A stretch of DNA of 53,806 nucleotides from Candidatus Poribacteria bacterium (lineage in GTDB: Bacteria > Poribacteria > WGA-4E > B28-G17). Location of the stretch: positions 1-53,806 of the forward strand of contig JAGGXZ010000115.1 of NCBI GenBank assembly GCA_021162805.1, written 5' to 3'. Shown here piece after piece: positions 33,202 to 42,398 of the stretch (the first letter of the stretch is position 1; every line of letters starts with the position of its first letter). The notes under the pieces were generated by a model. It was given only the letters and a program-made list of their open reading frames with translations. It ran no database searches and was not told where the DNA came from. The translations under genes and the position numbers were made by a program.

Positions 33202-34227
33202 TTAAGGTATCGATATGATCCCGACATTCCCACTGATCCTTACCCTCGTTCCCAGCGATTTACAAAGCGATCCGTATTTGTTCAATGCTTCCTTCGCCTT
33301 ATCTCCGGAGAGGATCACCGGCTGGCATCTTCTTTTCGGGTTATCCACCAGAATTGGTATAAGCTTTATCCGCTTGGCTTTGTCCTTGGAGAAGGTTATC
33401 ACAGGCAGGACGGTTGTGGCGTGTAATTTATCGTAGAGGCCGAAGATGAAATCGGCTAGGCTATAGATGACGGGTTTCCCGTTCACCAGCTCTGCCCCGT
33501 ATAACCTATGTGACTGCTGACCGATTACGATGTCGGCCCCAAGATCTAACATCATCTTCGCCCAGAACCTCTGCTTTTCAGATACACCCTTCGATCGGCC
33601 GCCGATTCCCCAATGTACCATAACCACAACCAGATCGGCAGCTTTTTTCGCCTTGGGTATCTCTCGCTCAAGTATCTCCGGAGCGAGGGGACATGGTCCG
33701 GGGGTTTCAAGATCCGCATATTTCGAGGTGAATTGATCGCCCCTGAGATAGGCTAGAAAAGCGACTCTGATCCCCTTCACGCTCACGGTCACCGGCTTGC
33801 GCGCCTCCTCCAGATTTTTCCCCACGCCAACCGTCTTAACCGTATACCAATCCAGAGCGTCAAGGGTCTCCTTTATCCCCTCCTCCCCATAATCGGTTAT
33901 ATGAGGGGTTGCGAGCGAGACAAGTTTCACTCCTCTCCTTGCCAGACCTCTCGCCACGGATATCGGTGCGCGGAACGGAATTCGGACATCCGGATCGGGC
34001 TCGCTGCTAGAAGTGATCGGCGAGTTGAGAAACCCGACGGTTAAATCGGAGCTTTGCAATACCTCACGAACCCCATCAAACGGGAACTCTGCCCCTTTCT
34101 CCTCCAAGAGCGGTTCCATCTCCTTGGTAAAGGTCATCTCCCCCAAAAAGGCGAGATTTATCTCAGCATCAGCTTGGACTACCCCGAAGAGGGAGGGCAA
34201 CATCAGTAGAAAAGCGACCGCCAACAT
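33202..34227 (-). CDS. CapA/PgsA-family protein with altered metal site
   Basis: Predicted exported protein (341 residues from ATG 34227 with GGAGG ten bases upstream; a TTG at 34248 is the alternative and would add an Arg before the leader). The signal peptide reads MLAVAFLLMLPSLFGVVQA. The fold follows CapA: YGEEGIKETLDAL, VKGIRVAFLAYLRG, VVVMVHWGIGG, LGADIVIGQQSHRLYG, GKPVIYSLADFIF. Several expected ligands are changed: GD is GE (FLGEMTF), NLE is NSP, NNH is TPH and GHHPH is GQQSH. It is probably a divergent or non-catalytic relative; polyglutamate or capsule assembly is not implied. Confidence 0.82.
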   Translation of the reverse strand: MLAVAFLLMLPSLFGVVQADAEINLAFLGEMTFTKEMEPLLEEKGAEFPFDGVREVLQSSDLTVGFLNSPITSSSEPDPDVRIPFRAPISVARGLARRGVKLVSLATPHITDYGEEGIKETLDALDWYTVKTVGVGKNLEEARKPVTVSVKGIRVAFLAYLRGDQFTSKYADLETPGPCPLAPEILEREIPKAKKAADLVVVMVHWGIGGRSKGVSEKQRFWAKMMLDLGADIVIGQQSHRLYGAELVNGKPVIYSLADFIFGLYDKLHATTVLPVITFSKDKAKRIKLIPILVDNPKRRCQPVILSGDKAKEALNKYGSLCKSLGTRVRISGNVGIISIP

Positions 34228-34281
34228 CCTCGGAAAACCTCCGGTCAATTCACCCTTGGTGGTCTCGATCTCCGCGACTTG

Positions 34282-34464
34282 TTATTTCGGAAAATGCCGA
34301 TGTCTTGGACTTCCGACGACGATCATCCCGAACCTCTCCATATCCCATCTTGATCCGACAAGCGGAACTAACTCGCAAAACCCGCGCGAATTAAACCAGT
34401 TGAAGATCCATATCGCTCTTATGAGCTTCTTCATCTTCCTTTTCTGAGGCGTTTCTTTGCCCAC
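34282..34464 (-). CDS. Small basic protein of unknown function
   Basis: A 60-residue ORF starting at GTG 34464 with an excellent GGAGGTGA four bases upstream. The product is rich in K and R (GKETPQKRKMKKLIRAIW), then NWFNSRGFCELVPLVGSRW and a His/Arg-rich tail (GSPRHRHFPK). One Cys only. I recognise no family. The strong ribosome site and lack of another gene in 34228-34537 favour a real gene; it could precede capA in one transcript. Confidence 0.45.
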   Translation of the reverse strand: MGKETPQKRKMKKLIRAIWIFNWFNSRGFCELVPLVGSRWDMERFGMIVVGSPRHRHFPK

Positions 34465-34537
34465 ATCGTCACCTCCTGCCGAACGATCACCACGGCAGCA
34501 CAATTTTATCAAAAACCCGATTTGCTGTCAAGCGACG

Positions 34538-36103
34538 CTATAGACTAAGAGCTTTCCTGATCGCCACGAGCATCTCCTCCAGCGAAAACGGCTTTTCAAT
34601 ATGGGGGACTCCGACCGATTCGAGAAATTCCTCCGTCTCACGGCTGAGGGTATCACCGGTGATGAATATAATTCTACGAGACATGGCGGGATTTACCCCG
34701 GAGAGATATTCATAGAAACTTTGCCCGTTCATCCCAGGCATTTTGATATCGCTTATGATGAGGTCGTATCCGCGGGTTCTGAGCTTCTCCAATGCCACCT
34801 GACCGTTGCTTGCCGTATCCACCTTGTGCCCGTCCGCCGAGAGCATATCCACCAGCATGTCCTGAATGGAAAGCTCATCGTCCACGACGAGTATCCTGAG
34901 GGAGGGTAAGGAAGCTGTATCAGCGCTTTCTTCCTCTGTCTCAAACTCCATAACAGGCTCCACTACGGGTAGCTCTACGGTCAAAACAGCGCCACCTCCA
35001 GATAGGTTAGAGGCGTAAATGTTCCCGTTATGCTCCTTTATGATGCCGTAGCATATACTCAGGCCCAATCCCGTTCCCTCGCCTACATCCTTGGTCGTGA
35101 AGAATGGATCGAATATCTTATTGATTATCTCCTCAGGTATCCCCTTGCCGTTATCCGTGAAGCTTATCCTGATAAGAGGTGGATCGGCCATAACCGGCTC
35201 AGTTTTTATCGATATCCTGCCCCTTTCCCTTCCGGCTTCCATGATCGCCTGCTGGGCATTTGTGATTATATTTATGAACACCTGTTGGAGTTGGTGGGGA
35301 TCGGCCATCGTCATGGGCAAGTTCGGAGCCAGATCGAGGGAGAGATGGATGTTATTGACCCTGAGTTCATACTCCTTCAGTTCTATCGTCTTCTCGATCA
35401 CGGAGTTGATGGAGATATAAGACCTCCGAGGTGGATGTTTACGGGCGAACTGAAGCAGATTCTGTACGATCCTAGCCGCCCTCTGTGCTTCCTCATATAT
35501 CACCTCCAGCCCTTTTCTCACCAAGGGGTCCAGGTCTTCCTTTTTCCCCAACAGTATCTGAGCGTATCCTACGATCCCCGTCAGAGGGTTGTTTATCTCA
35601 TGCGCCACGCCGGCCACGAGTTTGCCGATCGCCGATAGCTTCTCCGTCTGTATCAATTTCTCCTGCATCTCCCTAAGTTCCTCAAGGGATTTCCTCAGTT
35701 CTCCTTCAAGTCTCTCCTTCTCCTTTCGTATCCTAAACTGTTCTATGACCTTGTTTATGTTCACCGGAAGAGCATGAAGGTAATCACCCGCCTTGACTAT
35801 GTAATCGAACGCTCCTGCCCTGAGGGCTTTCATCGCTGTTTCAGACTCATTCTCGCCTGTCACGAATATGACGGGCAGATCGGCCTGTGAGAGGATCAAG
35901 CTCAAGGCATCCAATCCCGATATATCGGGGAGGTTATAATCCAGGAGAACGATATCGTATGATGAGAGCTTTTTCCCCTCACAATCCTTCCAGGAGAAAG
36001 CGACATCCACATCAAACCCTTCCGACTCCTCCGCGAGGAAGTCCGCTATAAGCAAGGCTTGATCCTCATCATCCTCTATGAGCAGTACCTTCACCTGTTT
36101 CAT
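34538..36103 (-). CDS. Hybrid receiver - histidine kinase - receiver
   Basis: Cytosolic signalling protein of 521 residues. REC1 (about 5-125) has the phospho-Asp at 55 in VLLDYNLPD and the acidic pair EDDED; a coiled coil follows (EKERLEGELRKSLEELREMQ); the DHp phospho-His is in AHEINNPLTG near residue 167; the ATPase has ITNAQQAI (N box), DNGKGIPEE and GEGTGLGLSI; REC2 (about 400-520) has its Asp in IISDIKMPGMNG. All catalytic residues are intact. The gene overlaps the upstream receiver by four bases and lacks any membrane segment, so it probably takes phosphate or signals from the kinase two genes upstream. Confidence 0.92.
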   Translation of the reverse strand: MKQVKVLLIEDDEDQALLIADFLAEESEGFDVDVAFSWKDCEGKKLSSYDIVLLDYNLPDISGLDALSLILSQADLPVIFVTGENESETAMKALRAGAFDYIVKAGDYLHALPVNINKVIEQFRIRKEKERLEGELRKSLEELREMQEKLIQTEKLSAIGKLVAGVAHEINNPLTGIVGYAQILLGKKEDLDPLVRKGLEVIYEEAQRAARIVQNLLQFARKHPPRRSYISINSVIEKTIELKEYELRVNNIHLSLDLAPNLPMTMADPHQLQQVFINIITNAQQAIMEAGRERGRISIKTEPVMADPPLIRISFTDNGKGIPEEIINKIFDPFFTTKDVGEGTGLGLSICYGIIKEHNGNIYASNLSGGGAVLTVELPVVEPVMEFETEEESADTASLPSLRILVVDDELSIQDMLVDMLSADGHKVDTASNGQVALEKLRTRGYDLIISDIKMPGMNGQSFYEYLSGVNPAMSRRIIFITGDTLSRETEEFLESVGVPHIEKPFSLEEMLVAIRKALSL

Positions 36104-36555
36104 TTCTCATCACCGTCCACGTGTGGGCGCTGATGTATGTATATCCAGTAGTTGGTCGCCTCAATGACGGTTTTCATGAACTCGATGGGATCGGCAGGTT
36201 TAAGGGTATAGCTATTGGCGCCGTTTCTGGCCGCTTCCAGCTTCTCCTTTTCATCGTTCAGTCCCGTCATCATAACCACAGGTATATCCTTGTATCGGTC
36301 GTCCGATTTGATCTTCTTGAGCACCTCCTGGCCGTTTACGCCGGGCATATCGATATCCAGGTAGATCAGACCCGGACGAGGGGCGTTCTCATATCCATCC
36401 CGTTTGTAGATGAAGTCGAGGGCCTCCTCGCCGCTTGACACTTCATATACGTTATTTTGAACTCCCGCCTCCTCGATGGCGTCTCTTATCATGAGCCTGC
36501 AATCCTCGTCGTCATCGACGAGAAGTATGGTTATCGGTTCACCTCTTCCTTCCAT
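36100..36555 (-). CDS. Stand-alone response regulator (Rcp1/CheY-like)
   Basis: Single receiver domain of 151 residues. The ATG at 36555 has GGAGG eight bases upstream; it overlaps the kinase stop by 17 bases. ILLVDDDEDCRLMI gives the acidic pocket, LIYLDIDMPGVNG the phospho-Asp (about 65), VMMTGL the Thr and SYTLKPADP the Lys. There is no output domain. The extended loop after the Asp strand and the context suggest a phosphotransfer shuttle between the membrane kinase and the hybrid kinase downstream. Confidence 0.9.
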   Translation of the reverse strand: MEGRGEPITILLVDDDEDCRLMIRDAIEEAGVQNNVYEVSSGEEALDFIYKRDGYENAPRPGLIYLDIDMPGVNGQEVLKKIKSDDRYKDIPVVMMTGLNDEKEKLEAARNGANSYTLKPADPIEFMKTVIEATNYWIYIHQRPHVDGDEK

Positions 36556-38095
36556 TTCCCATACCTCCCGCGTTTTTAGGCAGGGAGATGAAGAAGGTGC
36601 TTCCCCTGCCGTATTTCGACTCGACCCATATATCTCCGCCATATACCTCGATGATTCTTTTAACGGCCGCCAGGCCCACGCCCTTCCCCTCTACTTTGGA
36701 GATCTGAGGGCTTTGAACTCTCCTGAATACATGGAAGATCCTTTCCTTATCCTCATCCCTGATCCCTATACCGTTATCCTTGACGTAGAACAGATAATCC
36801 TCATCCCTTTCCTGGAACCCTATTTCGATCCGCGGCGGTTCATCCTCTTTGGAGTATTTAAGGGCGTTATCGATGAGGTTCTGGAAAAGCTGCTTGAACC
36901 TGCTCCTCTCGCAGTATATCGTAGGTAGTTTATCCTTGATCAGGACGGTACCACCCTTGGCCTCTATATCGTAGGAGAGCTCATCGATCACCTGCTCTAC
37001 CACCTCGTTGAGATCGACCATGCTGAAGGGCTGCCGTCTTGTTTTGATCCTTGAAAGCTCCAGCAGTTCCGCTATGAGCTCCTGTTCCTTCTCCACATTC
37101 CTCATGATCCTGGAAAGCCTATCCTTGCCCTTCTCGTCAAGGGAATCGGAGTATCTTCTCATCAGCATGGATACCATGCCAGCTATATTTCTCAGAGGGG
37201 CGTTGAGATCATGTGATACCGCTCTGAGGAAGTCGTCCTTCTCATCCATCTCCCTTCTCAACCTATCGTTCACCTTTTCAAGCTGAGCGATGGTCGATTG
37301 AAGCTGATCTACCATATAATTGAGAGATTCAGCCAGAGATGAGATCTCATGACTTCCCTTAACCTTAACCCGTTTCTTTAAATTGCCCATGGCTATCCAA
37401 TAGGCGGTATCCGCCATCCTGCGTAATGGATTCGCCAGATAGCGCGACAGCAGTGAGAGGCTCAGGATCGACCCGAAGGCTGTTATGACGAGAAAGATCG
37501 CTATCGAGCTGAAAAGCGTCTTTTTAACCCTGGCATAGGCATTGGCGAAGGTTACGCCCAGCCTCACACCTCCTATCTTCTCCAGTCGCGTCTCGCCGGG
37601 CAGTTCCCCTTTCTCGGTGAAACCATAAAGGGCCTTCTGGACATAAAGGTCGGGATCTTGAGCTTTTGAGGCGACCACAGGCGTAAAAATATCGATGAAT
37701 TTCATCCCTTTCTTATCCCACAAGACCTGCTCCTTTGCGCTCAGATCACCGGGAGCAGTTTCCATCGGCGGAAGAGGATATGAATCCCATCCTCCTCTGT
37801 ATCTCTGGATCAAAACCCTGCCTCTGGCGTCTGAGACGAGAACATAGACCACATCTGGATTCCCCATCACCTGTATCACTTCAGACCTCAGGCTCTCCTT
37901 ATCCCCCAGAAGCACTCCGTATTTAACGTTACGGGCGGCAGATATGGCGGTGTTAAAGGCGTACTTCCCCAGTTCGCCCTCCATCACCTTAAGCGATCGA
38001 CTGTAGATAAGATACACTCCTGGAATAGCTATTACGGCGACGCTGAAAAGGTATATCGCCGTCAGTCTGGATCTAACGCTTCTCAGTATGTTCAT
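36539..38095 (-). CDS. Membrane sensor histidine kinase with HAMP domain
   Basis: A 518-residue kinase. First membrane helix at about residues 11-31, periplasmic sensor of about 155 residues, second helix about 193-215, HAMP (NPLRRMADTAYWIAMGNLKK), coiled coil, DHp His in AVSHDLNAPLRNI near 294, ATPase boxes NLIDNALKYSK, DNGIGIRDED and GKGVGLAAVKRI. The sensor contains YVLVSDARGRVLIQRYRGG, a PAS/cache-like strand pattern. The upstream gene encodes a periplasmic binding protein that could present the ligand. Overlaps that gene by four bases. Confidence 0.93.
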   Translation of the reverse strand: MNILRSVRSRLTAIYLFSVAVIAIPGVYLIYSRSLKVMEGELGKYAFNTAISAARNVKYGVLLGDKESLRSEVIQVMGNPDVVYVLVSDARGRVLIQRYRGGWDSYPLPPMETAPGDLSAKEQVLWDKKGMKFIDIFTPVVASKAQDPDLYVQKALYGFTEKGELPGETRLEKIGGVRLGVTFANAYARVKKTLFSSIAIFLVITAFGSILSLSLLSRYLANPLRRMADTAYWIAMGNLKKRVKVKGSHEISSLAESLNYMVDQLQSTIAQLEKVNDRLRREMDEKDDFLRAVSHDLNAPLRNIAGMVSMLMRRYSDSLDEKGKDRLSRIMRNVEKEQELIAELLELSRIKTRRQPFSMVDLNEVVEQVIDELSYDIEAKGGTVLIKDKLPTIYCERSRFKQLFQNLIDNALKYSKEDEPPRIEIGFQERDEDYLFYVKDNGIGIRDEDKERIFHVFRRVQSPQISKVEGKGVGLAAVKRIIEVYGGDIWVESKYGRGSTFFISLPKNAGGMGNGRKR

Positions 38096-39027
38096 TCTCC
38101 CCCACCTTCCGATTTCGGGAAGATCTCCGCATTCTCGATAATACTTTTCGGCAGATCTATGCCCAGAAGTTTAGCTATTTTTACGTTAAGGGCCACTCGA
38201 CAGGAAATGGGCTGAATGAAACCAAGCTTCGAAGGGGAACATCCCTGAAGGATCTTCCTGGCAAGCCATCCCGCCTGTATCCCCATTCCCCGATAATCGG
38301 GAAGGACAGCGGCAAATGCACCTGATTTTACCATCGACCTGGAGAAAGCGAAGATAGGCACTCCTCTGGCCGTCGCCTCGGCGGCCACATACCTGAATGT
38401 ATCCTCCCAGAGGAGGACAGGATCGGGGAGAAGCCACAAAGCATCTATTTTCCCCCAGAGCTCGCTCAGGCTCGATGCTACATCCCTCCTCGTTTCAACT
38501 GGACGCTCGACCAGCGCCAGATGAAGCTTATCGGCAGCATCCTTCGCCTCATCGATCAGATATCCGGTTTTATCGGGATTGTATATCACACCGATCCTCC
38601 TCAGGGTTGGGAGCATCTCTTTAAATTTCGCCAATGTCAATTGTGCCGGCAGCCTTGCCGACACCCCCGTCATATGTCCCTTATGTTGAAGCCCGAACCT
38701 ATCGGGATTGATCACCATACAATATACGCTCGGTATCCCCCGAATCTTAGAGGCCGTTATGGCGGCCAACGTTCCGACGGCAAATATGAGGTCATATCCC
38801 CGCACCTGGATTATCTCCTTTATGTACCTCCCGTTCTTCAATTCCCCGCTCATATCGTATTCGCAGATCTCCCCGTCGACGACGCTTTTAAATCCTTCGA
38901 TCGCTCGGTTGAAAGGGATGATATCCCTACTTTTGATCACAGCTATCCTCGGTTTACGCTCAGGTTGGGCGATCTGAGCGGCGAGCAGGATCAAGGTAAA
39001 TATAGTTATCCATCGCAATCTGCTCAT
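38092..39027 (-). CDS. ABC-type substrate-binding protein (TrpX/PF04392-like)
   Basis: Exported 311-residue periplasmic binding protein. Residues 1-21 form a signal peptide (SRLRWITIFTLILLAAQIAQ). The type 1 binding fold shows in RIGVIYNPDKTGYLIDEA, YDLIFAVGTLAAITASKI, DALWLLPDPVLLWED and VPIFAFSRSMVKSGAFAAV, a pattern known for ABC_sub_bind proteins that bind aromatic or other small ligands. No permease or ATPase gene lies near; instead the next gene is a sensor kinase, so its role is more likely ligand sensing than uptake. Confidence 0.85.
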   Translation of the reverse strand: MSRLRWITIFTLILLAAQIAQPERKPRIAVIKSRDIIPFNRAIEGFKSVVDGEICEYDMSGELKNGRYIKEIIQVRGYDLIFAVGTLAAITASKIRGIPSVYCMVINPDRFGLQHKGHMTGVSARLPAQLTLAKFKEMLPTLRRIGVIYNPDKTGYLIDEAKDAADKLHLALVERPVETRRDVASSLSELWGKIDALWLLPDPVLLWEDTFRYVAAEATARGVPIFAFSRSMVKSGAFAAVLPDYRGMGIQAGWLARKILQGCSPSKLGFIQPISCRVALNVKIAKLLGIDLPKSIIENAEIFPKSEGGGE

Positions 39028-39114
39028 GCCTGGCGATCCCTCCGTGTCCGATCAGAGGGACTTGACAAGCTTAATGGCTTCATTATCGTATATCGGTTGA
39101 ACTCCGCCGGAAGT

Positions 39115-39978
39115 TTAAGGGTCGGGAGGGGCGAACCGAGCCTTTAGGGAGTCCAGATATCTTATCTCCGTCTTTTTATTATGTCTCACAGCCGCTTCAT
39201 ATGAGGATCGTATGTCCTTCAGATAGATCCAGACCCATGTGCCGCCCAAGATGAGGAGATTAAGATCATCTCCCTCCAAAGCGGCTTTGATCGATAGGGA
39301 TAAAGCGATTAAGTTGCCGGTCATGTATCCGAGGCCTTTGATTCTCTCCCCGCTATAGATAAGTCCCAAACCCGGCATCATAGCGGAAAGGATCTGGGCC
39401 AGTCTGGGAGATCTTCGAGGGAGTGAAAGCGCGTGCAGGGATTCGTCCGCCAGCGTGGAACTTTCCCTCGATATCGGATGATCCGGATAAAGCCCGGAGA
39501 CCTTACGAAATTTTATCGTGGCTTCGCCCCAATCCATCTCGTTCAGCGAACACCACCCGCTTAGATAAAGCGACTGAGCCGCTATGTCACGATAGAGCGG
39601 ATGGGAGGCGAGACGACGTGTGATGAACTTCGCCAAGTCGTATCTATCATCCCAGAAAAGGGCCTTCGCCCAAGCCAACTCCGCCTCTCTCCGAAGCCGC
39701 TCATCCAATGTTCCCTCGGCCACGGATCGGAAAATCCTCTCCGCCTCATCATACCTGCCTGTCCTCAGATAACACAGCCCTATCCTATATTCCAGATAAG
39801 GCCGTCTAGGATCGTTTGGATTGTAGTGTAGATAACGCTTATACTCGATCAGAGCGGTCTGAAAATCCCCCTCGTTGAAGATGCGGTTCGGCAACTCCAC
39901 GGTGATTTGTGGATGCTGAATCGCCGATGGGTTGAGGGGAGGAATTAAGAGAAATAAGGTTAATATAAGTTCGACCAT
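39115..39978 (-). CDS. Tetratricopeptide-repeat protein with C-terminal membrane anchor
   Basis: A 287-residue exported or membrane protein. The N-terminal hydrophobic leader is VELILTLFLLIPPLNPSA. TPR-like helices follow: FNEGDFQTALIEYKRYLHYN, YRIGLCYLRTGRYDEAERIF and WCSLNEMDWGEATIKFRKVS. The C-terminal part contains SAMMPGLGLIYSGERIKGLG, the PGxGxxYxGxxxKG pattern of DUF5683/TM2-type membrane domains, with two further hydrophobic segments. It may scaffold envelope assembly; function unknown. Confidence 0.78.
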   Translation of the reverse strand: MVELILTLFLLIPPLNPSAIQHPQITVELPNRIFNEGDFQTALIEYKRYLHYNPNDPRRPYLEYRIGLCYLRTGRYDEAERIFRSVAEGTLDERLRREAELAWAKALFWDDRYDLAKFITRRLASHPLYRDIAAQSLYLSGWCSLNEMDWGEATIKFRKVSGLYPDHPISRESSTLADESLHALSLPRRSPRLAQILSAMMPGLGLIYSGERIKGLGYMTGNLIALSLSIKAALEGDDLNLLILGGTWVWIYLKDIRSSYEAAVRHNKKTEIRYLDSLKARFAPPDP

Positions 39979-40002
39979 CCTCTACGCTCCGATTTTAACC
40001 AT

Positions 40003-40071
40003 GTCATTTGTTGTCATTTGTAGTCATTAGAATGACGGCGAAGCCGAATGACCCAATGACCACAAATGACC
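40003..40071. repeat. TCATTTG iteron/stem-loop repeat, copy 1
   Basis: Direct copies of GTCATTTG (40003, 40013) and GTCATTAG, then GACGGCGAAGCC, then the complementary AATGACC and CAAATGACC (40063-40071). The block folds on itself. A second copy is at 47183-47263. Confidence 0.7.
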
Positions 40072-40097
40072 TCTACCCGTCGGAGTGTTGAAACGTT

Positions 40098-41363
40098 CTA
40101 ACGTGTGAAGCTCCGTGTTGATCCAGAGAAAAACTTTCTGACCACATCCTCCGCAGGCCCATCTTTGGGTGAAAATCCCCGTTCAGCCCAATCCCAAAAA
40201 TAGGCTCCCATGCCCAGCGGATACACCTCTTCGAAGAAAGCCTCGTAGCATCTAGCCTGTAGATCGGGATTGTCCGATTTACGCAGATACCAGTTTCCCG
40301 GATATTTTGCGGCGTAATCCCATCTTCCCCATCCGCCCTCTGTGAAGAGCAGGGGTTTTCCTATCTTATCCCGCCAGGACTTTATCGCCTCGACGTAGTT
40401 CAGCATCACACTCGATATGATCGCCGGCACCTTGTATCGGTGCCATGCCCTTTTCAGCGTCTCAAGTGATGGGTTCTTCTCATCGCTGAGGGGAAAGTAG
40501 AAATTCAATCCAACCCAATCTAGGGTATCGAGCCAATCAGGATACTCATTAAAGGTATCCTTAGCCACCTCCTTCAACACGCCCGGATCAAATTCCAGTT
40601 TGTAATCTCCGGCTAGGATCATACGTTTCATAACGTTGTCCTCGAGATTGAAGAGGGTCAGAAGCGAGATAAGCCTCCTTTTCTGATGATGCACCACCAC
40701 CCACCAGTCGAAAGCACATGTTATCGGGATATCAGATCGCTTTCGCAGATCGGATATAAGTCTCCTCCAATCTCTGGATCGACTGTACGTGCCACTCAGT
40801 TCATCCGCAATACAGATGGCGTCGAAGGGGAAAGTGTTGATGTAATAGATCAATATCTTAGTATAATTTCGGAACCATATCCGCCAATCCCTTTCGTTCC
40901 GCATATGAACCCTTCCGGGCCACATCGGATCATTCGCCTTCCCGTCAGGACTCACCACCCGCATCCCCGTTCGTTCAGGATGAATATGCGGCTTGAAGAG
41001 AACCTTCAAACCGACCTTGTGAGCGGTCTTAACGAAATGGGCGATATCCTCATCTCTGGGAAAGTGATGCCATAGATCAGGTCTGAAGATGGTTTTCAGA
41101 ACGGGATGTCGATATCGTCGGCCCATTGGGAGATATATTTGGGGATTATCCCATCTACTTTGCCAGAGAGCCACGTCAAGGCTGACCCAATTGCAGCCAA
41201 GGGAGGCTATCCTCCTGAGATCCCGTTCCACCTTAGCCGGATCATAATCTGAAAAGGCGACGAAATAGGCCATACCTTTGTGCTTCTCCGTCGATTCGGC
41301 CTGGATCGGGGCGATGAGCATGAGAATCAGCGGGAGAATCGACTTGAATGAGGCTTTTCTCAT
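40098..41363 (-). CDS. Secreted glycosidase-like TIM-barrel protein (GH113-like)
   Basis: A 421-residue protein with a signal peptide (RKASFKSILPLILMLIAPIQA). The barrel order fits GH113/GH5-clan enzymes: YDPAKVERDLRRIASLGCNWV, GLKVLFKPHIHPE, WRIWFRNYTKILIYYI, ICIADELSGTYS with a likely acid/base Glu near 188, LDWVGLNFYFPLSD, and KPLLFTEGGWGRWD with a likely nucleophile Glu near 340. These are pattern-based assignments; mannan or other beta-glycan would be the expected substrate for GH113, but this is inferred. Four bases after the lipoprotein gene. Confidence 0.75.
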   Translation of the reverse strand: MRKASFKSILPLILMLIAPIQAESTEKHKGMAYFVAFSDYDPAKVERDLRRIASLGCNWVSLDVALWQSRWDNPQIYLPMGRRYRHPVLKTIFRPDLWHHFPRDEDIAHFVKTAHKVGLKVLFKPHIHPERTGMRVVSPDGKANDPMWPGRVHMRNERDWRIWFRNYTKILIYYINTFPFDAICIADELSGTYSRSRDWRRLISDLRKRSDIPITCAFDWWVVVHHQKRRLISLLTLFNLEDNVMKRMILAGDYKLEFDPGVLKEVAKDTFNEYPDWLDTLDWVGLNFYFPLSDEKNPSLETLKRAWHRYKVPAIISSVMLNYVEAIKSWRDKIGKPLLFTEGGWGRWDYAAKYPGNWYLRKSDNPDLQARCYEAFFEEVYPLGMGAYFWDWAERGFSPKDGPAEDVVRKFFSGSTRSFTR

Positions 41364-41366
41364 GTA

Positions 41367-42398
41367 TCACTCCGTCCGTTTGGGTGGCTGAGCGTTGAAG
41401 GCGACATATCTTTCTCCAACCGGCTTAACGCTAGCGGGTTTCAATTTGCCCTTAAGGTAGTTAGAGTAAGATTCAAATGCTTCAACAGCCCTGACTGGAT
41501 CAGGATAGGCGATGGCGAACAGATATACCTCGGTTTTATTGCTGCCTATCTTATATTTGGCAGCGATCCCCTCCGTTTCCCCGCCGAGTTTAAGCACGTT
41601 CTCATCGGAGACGTAATGGATATTGTTAAGGGCCAGCTGCTGTCTGAAATACTGCTCGCTACCCTTGATTCTCCCCTCCTCCGGCAGCGATTTGAGGATC
41701 CAGGGTAGATTCCCCATCTCAGGTATTCTCCTCTCCATCACCCTTGCGAATCTCTGCATTGCCTCCTTGATCTCGGTCGCTATCTCGAAGGCCTGGATCT
41801 TGATAAAGAACCTGTCTTTCCAGAAATCCAGCGTCTCATCCGTGAGAATGGCCTCATTTCCGAATCTAGCGAAGGGGGCATTAGGGTATCTAAGTTGGCT
41901 GTAGATACCAAAGGCGTTTTGGGATGTGCCCATGTCGTAGACGTCTATGGTGATCAGCGAGTCGGTGGCGAGCTTGGGTTGGATGTATTCGGCCGTGACG
42001 ACCTCAACGAAGCCATAAGTGTGGTAAAGCTCCGCCCCACCGTCGATATACTTAAATAGATCCCTCCCGACGTATCTCTTGATCTTGCCCTCATATATCT
42101 TCCACCAAGGAACATCCCCGTCCTTCGGTATGATATCCATGGCGCTGACAGTGGGCTTATTCGCCTCCTTCGATCCAGAAGGTGAGATTTGAGCCGATCT
42201 AAAAGCGCTGATCACAAATGAAATCTCATTCCTAGCCGGTGAGATGAACCTACAATCCCAGACACCGACGAGAAACCTGCCGCTTTGGGCTAAAACGGTG
42301 TATTTCCCCTCAACCTCTCCTTCAGATCCCTTTTGACATCCCTGCAGGATAGCGAGTGATACGAGTATAGCGAGGGTCACTATAAACTTACGTTTCAT
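41367..42398 (-). CDS. DUF6599-like lipoprotein
   Basis: A 343-residue predicted lipoprotein; signal peptide MKRKFIVTLAILVSLAILQG ends at Cys in LQGC. The central domain with GGAELYHTYGFVEVVTAEY, DVYDMGTSQNAFGIYSQ and FARVMERRIPEM resembles DUF6599, a family of unknown function. The C-terminal half is another mixed domain. It starts within the hypC gene (overlap of 11 bases) and precedes the glycosidase-like gene by four bases, so all three are co-transcribed. Confidence 0.75.
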   Translation of the reverse strand: MKRKFIVTLAILVSLAILQGCQKGSEGEVEGKYTVLAQSGRFLVGVWDCRFISPARNEISFVISAFRSAQISPSGSKEANKPTVSAMDIIPKDGDVPWWKIYEGKIKRYVGRDLFKYIDGGAELYHTYGFVEVVTAEYIQPKLATDSLITIDVYDMGTSQNAFGIYSQLRYPNAPFARFGNEAILTDETLDFWKDRFFIKIQAFEIATEIKEAMQRFARVMERRIPEMGNLPWILKSLPEEGRIKGSEQYFRQQLALNNIHYVSDENVLKLGGETEGIAAKYKIGSNKTEVYLFAIAYPDPVRAVEAFESYSNYLKGKLKPASVKPVGERYVAFNAQPPKRTE

